From Pseudotabrizicola sp. (GTDB lineage Bacteria; Pseudomonadota; Alphaproteobacteria; Rhodobacterales; Rhodobacteraceae), in NCBI RefSeq assembly GCF_030684215.1, contig NZ_JAUXOV010000021.1, positions 1-64,000 on the forward strand: a stretch of DNA of 64,000 bases, read 5' to 3'. The notes under the pieces are model-generated. The model was not told the DNA's origin and searched no databases. It saw nothing but the letters and a program-made list of their open reading frames with translations. The translations under genes and the position numbers were made by a program. The number at the start of each line of letters is the position of its first letter. Within the stretch, counting starts at the first letter, position 1. Below, piece after piece: positions 53,681-62,767 of this stretch.

Positions 53681-54690
53681 CATGTCTGGCGACGGGGTTC
53701 GCGTGGCTGCGGGCGGATCGGAATTTCCTTCAGTAGCCCTCCTACCCCCATGGCCGCGATGTCGGCATCGCTCACCACCAGCCCGCAGGCCAGCCGTTCC
53801 AGCACCCAATCGGCACCGTTCAGCGCCGGGCTGCGTGCACAACCCGGCATGCCAATCACCGGGCGGTCACCAAAATTTCCGTAAAACAGCAGATTGCCCG
53901 GATCAACGGGCATCCCGAACCGCGCCACATGGCCGCCCGCCCGGCGCAAGGCTTGCGGGGCGGTGTCATAAAGATCAGACGTGGCCGATCCGGTCAGGAT
54001 CAGCACCATCGCCCCCCGCGCCTGTACCACCGCCGCCGCTATCGCCGCTTCAGTATGGGGCACAGTCACGCAATCGGCCAGCCGCATCCCCAGTGCGCGC
54101 AGTCGACCCTCTACCGCCTCGCGCCCTTTGATCGCCAGCTTTTCCGGCAGGCCCGGCACTTGCGTCAGGATCAGACTGGCATCGGGACGCACCACCGGAC
54201 AGACCCGCACCGCCGCCCGCGCCAGATCGCAGGCACGGCTCAGGGCCGTTGCGGCCACGCCATAACTGATGATCTTGACGGTGCCGACCAGCGTTCCCGC
54301 CTCGACCCGCGTAAAGGGTGCCAAGGTGGCAAGGGTGATCGACGGATCGACAAGGTTCAGCGCATGAACCGCGCCGGCGTCCAGCAACACAACCCCCGGC
54401 CCGACTGCATTCAGGTTGACACGCCCGGTAAAGGCCGTGGTCAGCGCCAGCCGCGCCGCCGCCAGATCGGGCACCAAAGCCTGCGCCAGCCGGGTAGCAG
54501 CGCTGTCCTCGGCCACATCGCCCGGCTCCAGCCGCGCGACAGTGACACAGCGCACGCCAGCCGCGCGCAGATGGGCCAGTTCTACCGCCCCCAACACCAC
54601 ACCTTTGCGCAGCCGCCCTTCACCCTCCATCACCGAATGGGCCAGAATGGCCCCTTCGGCCTGATCCAGCGGCACTTCGCCAAAGATCAT
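53680..54690 (-). CDS. Molybdopterin-binding (MoCF-domain) protein, MoeA-like
   Basis: A 336-residue protein. MIFGEVPLDQAEGAILAHSV is the MoeA-like N-terminus; the C-terminal half has the MoCF nucleotide fold (GAMVLILTGSATSDLYDTAP, GMPVDPGNLLFYG, PVIGMPGCARSPALNG). It overlaps the XdhC gene by four bases, so the two most likely work together in loading molybdenum cofactor into a xanthine/CO dehydrogenase-type enzyme. Shorter than MoeA proper (about 400 residues). Confidence 0.83.
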   Translation of the reverse strand: MIFGEVPLDQAEGAILAHSVMEGEGRLRKGVVLGAVELAHLRAAGVRCVTVARLEPGDVAEDSAATRLAQALVPDLAAARLALTTAFTGRVNLNAVGPGVVLLDAGAVHALNLVDPSITLATLAPFTRVEAGTLVGTVKIISYGVAATALSRACDLARAAVRVCPVVRPDASLILTQVPGLPEKLAIKGREAVEGRLRALGMRLADCVTVPHTEAAIAAAVVQARGAMVLILTGSATSDLYDTAPQALRRAGGHVARFGMPVDPGNLLFYGNFGDRPVIGMPGCARSPALNGADWVLERLACGLVVSDADIAAMGVGGLLKEIPIRPQPREPRRQT

Positions 54691-55679
54691 GCGCCCCTCC
54701 GCAGGGTCAGGGTGATCTGCGCGAGGATAGACACCGCAATTTCCGCCGGGGTCTTGGCACCGATATCCAAGCCCACCGGCGCATGAATGCGGGCGATGTC
54801 GGCCTTTGGCACACCAGCATTGCGCAACCGATCCAACCGCTTGGCATGGGTGCGGGTAGAGCCAAGGCAGCCCAGATAAAAGCACGGGGAGGCAAGCGCC
54901 GCCAGAATAGCAGGATCATCAAGCTTGCTGTCATGGGTCAGGGTGACAACGGCGGTGCGCGCATCTGGGGCAAGCGCCGTCATCGCCTCATCCGGCCAGT
55001 CGTCCAGAATCACCTCACCCGGAAAGCGCTCTGCCGAGCCGAAAGCACCGCGCGGATCGATCAGGGTTGGCGCATAGCCGCAGGCCCGCGCCATGCTCAG
55101 CAAGGGTTGCGCGATATGCACCGCCCCCACCACGATCAGCCGCAGCGGCGGATTTTGCACGGCAATGAAGCGCCCGTCTTGCTCCATCCCGGATTTGTCA
55201 GACCGCAACCGCGCATCCACCGAACCGTCCTGCCCCGGCGCAACCAAGCTGCGCACCCAGCCGTCAAGCGTTACAGTATAGCCAAGCGTCAGACGCGCCG
55301 CGCGGGCTGCAACCAGATCACCCAGCAGATCAGGCGGCAGGCGATGCCCACCTTCCCCCACAGGTTCTACCAGCACCCGGATCGTGCCGCCACAGGCCAA
55401 ACCCACCGCAAAGGCGCTGTCATCGCTGACCCCATAGGTCAGCAGGCGCGGCACGCCATCGGCCATCGCCTCCAGCGCCTCGGTCACCACGGCACCCTCG
55501 ACACAGCCCCCCGAGACCGACCCCATGATGTCACCCGCGCCCGAAATCGCCAGCTGGCTGCCGGCCTGACGCGGGGCTGATCCCCATGTCTCAACCACGG
55601 TGGCAAGGGCGGCCCCCCGCCCGGCGCGGTGCCAGTCCAGCGCGATTTCGGGAATACGGTCGTGATCTGCTGCGGTCAT
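54687..55679 (-). CDS. XdhC/CoxI-family molybdenum hydroxylase maturation protein
   Basis: A protein of 330 residues with the XdhC N-terminal motif (ATVVETWGSAPRQAGSQLAI, GSVSGGCVEGAVVTEALE) and C-terminal Rossmann-like domain (LRLIVVGAVHIAQPLLSM, GCLGSTRTHAKRLDRL). It sulfurates and protects MoCo before insertion in xanthine or CO dehydrogenase-like enzymes. GAGGG precedes the ATG at 55679; one at 55691 is possible. No oxidase subunits are in the window. Confidence 0.87.
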   Translation of the reverse strand: MTAADHDRIPEIALDWHRAGRGAALATVVETWGSAPRQAGSQLAISGAGDIMGSVSGGCVEGAVVTEALEAMADGVPRLLTYGVSDDSAFAVGLACGGTIRVLVEPVGEGGHRLPPDLLGDLVAARAARLTLGYTVTLDGWVRSLVAPGQDGSVDARLRSDKSGMEQDGRFIAVQNPPLRLIVVGAVHIAQPLLSMARACGYAPTLIDPRGAFGSAERFPGEVILDDWPDEAMTALAPDARTAVVTLTHDSKLDDPAILAALASPCFYLGCLGSTRTHAKRLDRLRNAGVPKADIARIHAPVGLDIGAKTPAEIAVSILAQITLTLRRGA

Positions 55680-55782
55680 CGTCACCCTCATTGCCCATAA
55701 CAGGGCGGATCAGGCCCAAGTATGGGCCAGCCCTGTGTGCGGTGCCACTGGCAAAAGGTGCCATGCGCCAAAATGGCAAATA

Positions 55783-55803
55783 CCGCGGGCATGACACCCG
55801 CGG
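55783..55803 (-). terminator. Terminator hairpin of the OmpA-like gene
   Basis: CCGCGGG pairs with CCCGCGG around a 7-base loop; on the minus strand TATTTGCCATTTT follows. It lies 32 bases after the OmpA-like stop and before the xdhC start. Confidence 0.65.
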
Positions 55804-55834
55804 CATTCCTGTCTTGTCAGATCCCAAACGCGTC

Positions 55835-57859
55835 TTAGCGCAGGGCAGCGGTCCGCATCAGCGGGGTGATGACCCGCACCACGGCACGACGGTTGCGCCG
55901 CTCGTCCGCTTGAGTCTCTATGCGCAATTCACCCTCACCATAGCCTTGCACCACCATGTTTTCCGGCGGGATGCCGTAATACTCGGTCAGGGCCAGGGCC
56001 ACCGATTCCGCGCGGCGGTCCGAAAGCGTCAGGTTATAGGACGCCGAGCCGACGGCGTCGGTATGCCCTTCGATCAGGAACACCTCACCCGGATTGTCGC
56101 GCAGGATATCGTCGATGATCCGGCCAATAGAGGCCAGCTTGCGCGCCTCGGTCGGACGGATGACCGCAGAGCCAGAGTCAAAGGTGATGTTGTCGACATC
56201 GATCGTCGCCGCCAGTGCCCGCACCTGCGGGATCTCGCGGATCTGGCGCAGGCTGAAGGTCCGGCCAATGGCGCGGGCTTCTTCACGTGCAAGCGCTGCT
56301 TTCAACGACGCATCGCCATCGTTGGTCGAGATCGTCACCCGGTCCGGGCGCGGACGCGGCAGGGTCGATACGTCGATCCGCTCTTCGCGCACCAGATCGT
56401 CGATCAGCACCGCTTCGCGGCCCTGCGCATCATAGACCGCACGGCGCAGAACCCGACCCGAGGCGTCGCGGATGGTGACCACTTGCGTGCCATCAACGCG
56501 GTCCACGGTGGACCGGGTCGAGCCATCGCTGAACGTCTCGGTGCGCACGGTTGCACCGGGGCGACGCAGCAGGGTGTCATCATCCTTATAGACCACAAAG
56601 TTGCCCTGTGGATCGCGCACAACAACCCGGTCACCGGTGTTTTCCACCACTTCGCGGCCATCGCTCAGCACCTTACCAACCACAAGCGCGCCCAGCGCCA
56701 GCAGGCCGACCTTTTCAAGGTTGGACAGGCCAGAGCGCTTGTTGTTGCCCACAGCCGTCGGGGCTGCGGTGAACTCTTCGGAAGACGACCGCGTGGTTTC
56801 TTCGGTCACGGTCGTTACGGTCACGCTGTCCGGCTCAGGCTGAGCTGCGGGTGCCTCGGTGCCTTCTGCCGGGGCGGTGCCGTCCGGGTTCAGACCAAGC
56901 CCCAGCGCAAGGGCAGCGGCGGCCAGTCCGGTCAGCGGGTTGCTGGTATCATCGGTTGCATCGGTTGCATCGGTTGCGGTTGGCGCGGTCAGCAAACCGA
57001 ACAAGGTCTGTTCTTCTTCTTCGCTGACAACCGGCACATCAACCGGCTCTGCTTCGGCCACGGCTTCAGGCGCAACAGGCACCTCTGGCGCGGTTTCCGT
57101 CACTGCTTCTGGGGCAACGACTTCAGCTTCAGCTTCGGCCTCAACTTCAGCCGCGACTTCTGGCTCTACCACAGGGTCAGCTTCCACTTCTGCCTCGGCT
57201 GCAACCTCTGGCTCGACGGGCACAACCGGCTCCACTACCGCTTCGGCAGCCGCAGCTTCTGCTGCTGCAGCTTCTTCTGCTGCAGCTTCGGCGGCCGCAG
57301 CTTCGGCGGCAAGCGCGTCTTCTAGCGCGCGCGCTTCAGCTTCGGCGGCCTCTGCTTCAGCGGCCGCAGCGTCGGCGGCTTCGGCAGCACGGGCTGCTTC
57401 TTCGGCCAGTCGAGCTTCTTCGGCACGGGCGGCTTCTTCTGCCGCTGCCGCATCTGCTGCTGCCGAATCTTCTGCCGCACGCGCTTCTGCTTCGGCGGCT
57501 TCTGCCGCAGCAATGGCTGCTTCTTCAGCAATGCGGGCTTCTTCTGCCGCGGCTTCTTCAGCCAAACGCGCGGCCTCAGCTGCGGCTTCGTCTGCCGCCA
57601 CTACAGCGGCTTCAATAGCCAGTTCAGCGTCAGCTTTTAGCTGGTCGGCGTTTCCTGCCAGCACCTGCAGCGCGATCGCCTCAGCGTTGCAGGTCTGACC
57701 GGCCAGCACCGAACACAGAACAGCACCTTCAGCATCCAGAATGGACCCGTCGTCGTTCACAGTTATATCCGCGTCAAACACCTGCGCCATCAAGGGCCAA
57801 GGGGTTATCGGCGTCAGAACAAGTGACAGAACCGTGGTAGTAGAGAGCAAGCGTTTCAT
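55835..57859 (-). CDS. OmpA-family protein with long Ala/Glu-rich and Pro/Val/Glu-rich linkers
   Basis: A 674-residue envelope protein. Signal peptide (LLSTTTVLSLVLTPITPWPL), then about 170 residues of A/E-rich helix, then a V/E/P-rich stretch, a possible hydrophobic segment (VGLLALGALVVGKVLSDG), a beta region, and a C-terminal OmpA domain (NITFDSGSAVIRP, LIEGHTDAVGSASYNLTLSD, RRAESVALAL) that binds peptidoglycan. GGAAG precedes the ATG at 57859. It lies between coxE and xdhC-like genes in the same direction, separated by a terminator, so it is likely its own unit. Confidence 0.85.
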   Translation of the reverse strand: MKRLLSTTTVLSLVLTPITPWPLMAQVFDADITVNDDGSILDAEGAVLCSVLAGQTCNAEAIALQVLAGNADQLKADAELAIEAAVVAADEAAAEAARLAEEAAAEEARIAEEAAIAAAEAAEAEARAAEDSAAADAAAAEEAARAEEARLAEEAARAAEAADAAAAEAEAAEAEARALEDALAAEAAAAEAAAEEAAAAEAAAAEAVVEPVVPVEPEVAAEAEVEADPVVEPEVAAEVEAEAEAEVVAPEAVTETAPEVPVAPEAVAEAEPVDVPVVSEEEEQTLFGLLTAPTATDATDATDDTSNPLTGLAAAALALGLGLNPDGTAPAEGTEAPAAQPEPDSVTVTTVTEETTRSSSEEFTAAPTAVGNNKRSGLSNLEKVGLLALGALVVGKVLSDGREVVENTGDRVVVRDPQGNFVVYKDDDTLLRRPGATVRTETFSDGSTRSTVDRVDGTQVVTIRDASGRVLRRAVYDAQGREAVLIDDLVREERIDVSTLPRPRPDRVTISTNDGDASLKAALAREEARAIGRTFSLRQIREIPQVRALAATIDVDNITFDSGSAVIRPTEARKLASIGRIIDDILRDNPGEVFLIEGHTDAVGSASYNLTLSDRRAESVALALTEYYGIPPENMVVQGYGEGELRIETQADERRNRRAVVRVITPLMRTAALR

Positions 57860-58019
57860 GGTCTTCCTTTCGCATGGCATCAATGAGCGTCGCATCTGCG
57901 ACTCGCACCGCCGTTGAGCATGGTCAGACCCTAAGGAGTGTGGCTTTGCTATGCGATAACAACGCCACGAACCGGTAGAGACCACGCCAACTCACGCCCT
58001 TTAACGCACGAGCCTGTGA

Positions 58020-59285
58020 TCAGGTTCCCGACATCATCCGCAACAGACGTTGTTTTTCGCCGCCGTCACCGGGGTCAGAGATCACCGCAGCCAGCGCCTC
58101 AAGCGACGCGACCGAATGCCCGGCCCGGAACGCGTCGCAATGGGGCAGCATGGCCCGGATGCCCTGCGCCTTTGGGGCGAACCCATCCCAGCGCAGCAAC
58201 GGGTTCAGCCAGATCAGCCGACGGCACGACAGATGCAGTCGCTCCATCTGCCGCGCAAGCTGTCCGCTGTCGTCGCGGTCCAGCCCATCGGTGATCAGCA
58301 AGACCACCGCCCCCTGCCCCAAAACCCGCCGCGACCAGTCCCGGTTGAAATCTGCCAGACAAGACCCGATCCGCGTGCCGCCCGACCAGTCCTGCGCCTC
58401 GGCCCCCGCTGCGCGCAAGGCAGCATCAACATCGCGGTTTTTCAGATGGCGGGTGATATTGGTCAGCCGCGTGCCAAAGGTAAACCCATGCACCCGCGCC
58501 CAGCCCTGCCCCTGCCGGTTCGCCACCGCATGAATGAAATGCAGCACCAGCCGCGAATACTGGCTCATGCTGCCAGAGATATCGCACAGCACCACCAGAT
58601 TGGGCCAACGCAGGCGCGGGGTCTTCATCGACAGTTGGGTGATCTCGCCGCCGTGCCGCAAAGACGCGCGCAAGGTGCGGCGCATATCCACCTGCGCCCC
58701 CGTGGTCGAAGCCCGGCTGCGCCGCGTGACCAAGGGCTTTACCGGCAGGCTCAGCCGCGCCAGCATCCGCTTGGCTTGTGCCACCTCCGCCACCGACATC
58801 TGCTCAAAATCCAGCGTTTTCAGGCGCTCCTCATGGCTCATGGTGGCCGAAGCGTCGATGTCGATCTCGCCGTCCCCATCAGCGCTGTCGTCATCCCCCG
58901 CAGGCAGGTCACGCTCCACCCCGTCCAGCAGCGCCTCTGCCGCCCGCTTTTCCGCCGCAGATGCCGCGCGGTCCTCTTGCAACCCCTGGATCGAGGGCAA
59001 AAGCAGGCTCATCATATGGTCGAGGTACTTCGGGTCGCGCCAGAACAGGCGGAACACCTGCTCATAAATCACCCGCTCTTCGGGGCGGCTCACGAAACAG
59101 GCGTGCAGGGTCCAGTAGAAATCCACCCGTTCAGAAAACCCCACCACCTCCACCGCACGGATGGCGTCCAGCACCCGCCCCGGCCCGATGGGCAAACCCG
59201 CCCTACGCAGCGCGCGTGCGAAATGGGTGACGTTCTGCGCCAGCTTGCCATCTTCAGGGATTTCCAGCGGGGCATAGGTCGCCAT
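58020..59285 (-). CDS. coxE: CoxE-like VWA-domain protein (MoCo enzyme maturation)
   Basis: A 421-residue protein. RAGLPIGPGRVLDAIRAVEV near the N-terminus and the MIDAS motif VVLCDISGSMSQYSR in the VWA domain are typical of CoxE. It follows its MoxR partner CoxD by 13 bases. In carboxydotrophs CoxD and CoxE help assemble the [CuSMoO2] site. Here the enzyme subunits are absent, so the client may be encoded elsewhere. Confidence 0.85.
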   Translation of the reverse strand: MATYAPLEIPEDGKLAQNVTHFARALRRAGLPIGPGRVLDAIRAVEVVGFSERVDFYWTLHACFVSRPEERVIYEQVFRLFWRDPKYLDHMMSLLLPSIQGLQEDRAASAAEKRAAEALLDGVERDLPAGDDDSADGDGEIDIDASATMSHEERLKTLDFEQMSVAEVAQAKRMLARLSLPVKPLVTRRSRASTTGAQVDMRRTLRASLRHGGEITQLSMKTPRLRWPNLVVLCDISGSMSQYSRLVLHFIHAVANRQGQGWARVHGFTFGTRLTNITRHLKNRDVDAALRAAGAEAQDWSGGTRIGSCLADFNRDWSRRVLGQGAVVLLITDGLDRDDSGQLARQMERLHLSCRRLIWLNPLLRWDGFAPKAQGIRAMLPHCDAFRAGHSVASLEALAAVISDPGDGGEKQRLLRMMSGT

Positions 59286-59298
59286 CAGCGCCCCCTGC

Positions 59299-60201
59299 TC
59301 ATGCGCTCACCATCTCCTGCCGGACCTGCTCCAACAGGCGCTTGGCCTCTGACCCCTGGATCTTCTGGATGTCATCTTGATATTTCAGGATCGCACCAAG
59401 CGTATCGGCAATCACCTCAGGCGACAGCGCGATCACATCCAGCGCCAGCAGGCACTTGGCCCAGTCGATGGTTTCAGCCACACCGGGGCGCTTGAACAGA
59501 TCTTCACGCCGCAAGCGCTGGACAAAGCCCACAATCTCGCGGCTCAGCACCTCTTGCGCTTCGGGAGCGCGGGCGTTCAAAATCTGCAACTCGCGGTCAA
59601 ATCCGGGGTAATCCACCCAATGATACAGGCACCGGCGTTTAAGCGCGTCATGCACCTCGCGCGTGCGGTTCGAGGTCAGGATCACGATCGGCGGCTCTGG
59701 CGCGCGGATGGTGCCAAGCTCGGGGATCGTCACTTGGGCATCCGACAACGCTTCCAGCAGAAACGCCTCAAACGGCTCATCCGTGCGGTCGATCTCGTCG
59801 ATCAGCAACACCGGCGCGCCGCCCGGCTGCGGGCGCATCGCCGCCAACAGCGGGCGCTCGATCAGGAATTCTTCGGTGAACAGATCAGCCTTGGCCGTGC
59901 CGCCCCCGGTGGTCTCCGCAGCCCGGATCGCCACCATCTGCGCGGCAAAATTCCACTCTGCCACCGCCGAGGCTGCATCCAGCCCCTCATAGCATTGCAA
60001 CCGGATCAGCCGCCGACCCAGCGCTTGTGCAAGCGTCTTGGCGATCTCGGTCTTGCCAACCCCGGCCTCGCCCTCAAGAAACAGCGGCCGCCCCAGCTTC
60101 AGCGACAAGAATACCACCGTAGCCAAAGCGCGGCTGGCCACATAGCCTTGCTGCGCCAACATGCTTTCGGTTGCTTCAATCGTGGACGGAACGGGTATCA
60201 C
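59299..60201 (-). CDS. coxD: CoxD-like MoxR AAA+ ATPase
   Basis: A 300-residue AAA+ ATPase. Walker A GEAGVGKTEIAK, Walker B VLLIDEIDRTDEPFEAF, and VILTSNRTREVHDALKRRC are clear. A GGGGAGGA site precedes the GTG at 60201 and gives the normal start VIPVPSTIEATESML; an ATG at 60267 lacks such a site. It works with the downstream CoxE. Compare the second MoxR-VWA pair at 18113-22340. Confidence 0.87.
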   Translation of the reverse strand: MIPVPSTIEATESMLAQQGYVASRALATVVFLSLKLGRPLFLEGEAGVGKTEIAKTLAQALGRRLIRLQCYEGLDAASAVAEWNFAAQMVAIRAAETTGGGTAKADLFTEEFLIERPLLAAMRPQPGGAPVLLIDEIDRTDEPFEAFLLEALSDAQVTIPELGTIRAPEPPIVILTSNRTREVHDALKRRCLYHWVDYPGFDRELQILNARAPEAQEVLSREIVGFVQRLRREDLFKRPGVAETIDWAKCLLALDVIALSPEVIADTLGAILKYQDDIQKIQGSEAKRLLEQVRQEMVSA

Positions 60202-60312
60202 ACAGCATCCTCCCCTGAACCCGGCCATGCTGGTCACAAGGTCTGGCAGGGTCAAGCCATCAACCACGCGGCTACGACCAAGGGACTAGCCCCTGCGGGA
60301 TTGCTGCTTTCC

Positions 60313-60331
60313 AAATACTCCCGCCGGAGGC
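60313..60331. repeat. Dispersed intergenic element, copy 5
   Basis: AAATACTCCCGCCGGAGGC, identical to copies 2 and 3, in the intergenic region after the glycosyltransferase fusion gene, whose transcript would read the T-rich side last. Confidence 0.72.
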
Positions 60332-60359
60332 GTCCGCCGCACACCACAGGCACCCGGCT

Positions 60360-62582
60360 TCAAAGTCCAAGCATCCCCTGCCGGATAAACCTGTTGTCGC
60401 CCCGCACCAACACCCAGCGCCCCAGTTTGCGCGCCAGCCCCGGCCGCCCGCGGTCCAGCGCGCGTTTGAACAGCTCGCGCTGATAGCGCGGAAACGTCTT
60501 GCGGGCGCGCAAAGTGCGGTAGAACTCACCCTCGGTCAGCGTACCATTCAGCGCAGCCAGCGTGATCGGGGCCAAGATCCCCATCTGTTGCAGGCTCGAC
60601 CCCAAGCGATGCCCCAACAGCGGCGTGCGCAGCTTTACCACATTCGCGCCGGTGAAACGGTCGGCGTGGCCGGTATCCAGCGGCTCGTAGGGATCATACA
60701 GCATGAACACCCGCCCCGCCGCCTGGCTGGCCTGTGACGCATCGCCGTAGGGGCCGGAATAATCGCGACCCCAAGCGGTGTGATAGCGCGTCTCCCACGG
60801 GACCAGCGCCTTATCCAGCGTGGATTGCGGGGAAATCGCAACCACATCTGCCCCCGGACAGGCGGCGACAAAAGCGCAGGCGGCATAGCCCCCCATCGAC
60901 GCGCCATAGAACACCACCCGCTTGAATTTCTTGAAAAATCCACTGTCGCGCAGATCGTCAAACTGCTGCCAGACCCACGGATCACGATACCATGTCCAGC
61001 CGTTCGCCATCACCCCCAGCATAGACCAGCCCTGCTTTTCGATGAAGGCAAAACCCCATGGCCTGCGATCCTCGCGCTTGCCCATGGCGATATCAAGGTT
61101 GTCAAAGGTCACGACCAGCGTGTCTGACCGCTGCATGAACAGAAACGAATGCTCTGGGCTTTCGCGGTAAAATCCGTCGCGACCGGCAAGGGTTGTGGCG
61201 ATTTCGGCCCAGCTTCCCTTATCGCCCGCCTTGGCAACCGGCGTTTTTGAGACCACCTGCGGCCCGGCCCGAAACAGCGCACGGGTGATGGTCACACCAT
61301 CAGCTTCACGCGTGGTGATGGTGTCACAACTGCCGTAGGTGTTCAGCAACGGATAGGCGCCTGATCCCTTGCGGATATCGGTAATCATGAGCGTCTGAGC
61401 GTGCAGTGATACCTTAAGAACATCGCCCAAATGCTTGATCTTGTTTACATCCCCAAAGCCAGACAGATTGGCGATCACATCCACGGGCCGCAAATACTGC
61501 ACACTTGCGATGCGCGATATCTTCGCCTCCGGCACGCCATGCGACGTCAGATAGCCGACATAGGGCGCGATCCAAGGCGATGGCGCGTCTGGCCAATTGC
61601 CCTTGTGATCAAGGTCGATCAGGTGAATGTCACAGTCCCATTTGTGCCAAGCGGCCAAGGCCAGAGACTGCGCATTGCCGCCAAGATCAGCAAAACTTTG
61701 CAGGTCGGCCACATCCAGACGGTCGACCAGCCCGGCATCAAACACACGCTTGCCCCGCCCTTTGATCGGGGCGGCCTCTGCCGAAATCTCATGCAGCTTC
61801 AGCAGCTTGTCGAGGTAACTTCCCACAGGCGGCACCCCATGGTGGCGCAGGCCCAATTCGCGCTTGTTTGACGCCCAAAGATGCAGCGCGGTGGTGCGTG
61901 GGGTGATCATCGCCTCGGCCACCGCAGCCGGGCGCAGGAATTTCAGTCGGTCGGGAAACGTCACCGGATAAAATGCATCCAGCGGCTGCACCTCGCCCAC
62001 AAGCCCAAGTTGGTGGGTGAAATGCGTGACCATCATCGGCCCCCAGACCCCCCAAGGCTGCTGGCTGACATGCACTGGGGTGCCCGCTGCCGCTGCCGCG
62101 CGATACTCAACCTGCAGCTTTTCCTTCACAAAGGGCGCAATGCCGTAAACGTCCGATGTATACTCCAGCATCGCGCGCAGCAGCGGACCGTCCGCAGGCA
62201 GGCCCAGCACAGCATTGTTCACCCGCGTTTCACCCGGCAATTCAAACCCCAGAACATGATCGCTGTCATAGTCCATCGGGCGCAGGCAGTAGACATCGGT
62301 ATCTACCCAGATCATGCCGGGATTTTGCGCAATCATATGCAGGCGGAACAAGTCGGCAAACAGCGCGAAGCTGTCTTTTTTTTCATATTTCAAGAAGTTG
62401 TCGGTATCGAGCACCTCGCGCCCGTCGCGGTAGATCACGCCTTGGGGCACGTTGGGGATCGGGGCATATGAAAACAGGGTGATTTTCTGGCCGCGATCGA
62501 CAAAGGACTTCAGGCAAAGCTGCTCCATCCACGACAGGCTGCCGCCGATCCACAGCGTGCCGACTTCCCTGACCCTGACCAT
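60360..62582 (-). CDS. Three-domain fusion: glycosyltransferase, methyltransferase-like, alpha/beta-hydrolase-like
   Basis: A 740-residue protein. Residues 1-260 resemble a sugar transferase of the GT32/capsular type, with the metal site WVDTDVYC (Asp94, Asp96). The middle (about 275-470) has a Rossmann-like FADLGGNAQSLALAAW at about 297, resembling a SAM methyltransferase. The C-terminal part has a nucleophile-elbow motif FYGASMGGYAACAF at about 560, as in alpha/beta hydrolases. CAGGGG precedes the ATG at 62582. A related glycosyltransferase diverges from it. A surface-polysaccharide role is likely; individual activities are inferred. Confidence 0.7.
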   Translation of the reverse strand: MVRVREVGTLWIGGSLSWMEQLCLKSFVDRGQKITLFSYAPIPNVPQGVIYRDGREVLDTDNFLKYEKKDSFALFADLFRLHMIAQNPGMIWVDTDVYCLRPMDYDSDHVLGFELPGETRVNNAVLGLPADGPLLRAMLEYTSDVYGIAPFVKEKLQVEYRAAAAAGTPVHVSQQPWGVWGPMMVTHFTHQLGLVGEVQPLDAFYPVTFPDRLKFLRPAAVAEAMITPRTTALHLWASNKRELGLRHHGVPPVGSYLDKLLKLHEISAEAAPIKGRGKRVFDAGLVDRLDVADLQSFADLGGNAQSLALAAWHKWDCDIHLIDLDHKGNWPDAPSPWIAPYVGYLTSHGVPEAKISRIASVQYLRPVDVIANLSGFGDVNKIKHLGDVLKVSLHAQTLMITDIRKGSGAYPLLNTYGSCDTITTREADGVTITRALFRAGPQVVSKTPVAKAGDKGSWAEIATTLAGRDGFYRESPEHSFLFMQRSDTLVVTFDNLDIAMGKREDRRPWGFAFIEKQGWSMLGVMANGWTWYRDPWVWQQFDDLRDSGFFKKFKRVVFYGASMGGYAACAFVAACPGADVVAISPQSTLDKALVPWETRYHTAWGRDYSGPYGDASQASQAAGRVFMLYDPYEPLDTGHADRFTGANVVKLRTPLLGHRLGSSLQQMGILAPITLAALNGTLTEGEFYRTLRARKTFPRYQRELFKRALDRGRPGLARKLGRWVLVRGDNRFIRQGMLGL

Positions 62583-62767
62583 GCCTGCAAACAACCCCTG
62601 AAAGACCACACATTGTTGGCCATAAAGAAACAGTCTGGCGAAATTACGGCGCTTTGCCAAGGGAATGGCACAATTTATCCGGCCTTTGCTTTGCCGCACA
62701 AAGGCAGCCGTGCTATGCCAGTCCACAATCGCGGCAACAGACCGCAGGCAGTAAAAGGTGAGCGGGC

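Noticed and set aside
56859-57698. Plus-strand Ala/Ser-rich frame opposite the OmpA-like gene
   Set aside because: Low-complexity shadow of the Ala/Glu-rich segment of the real gene.
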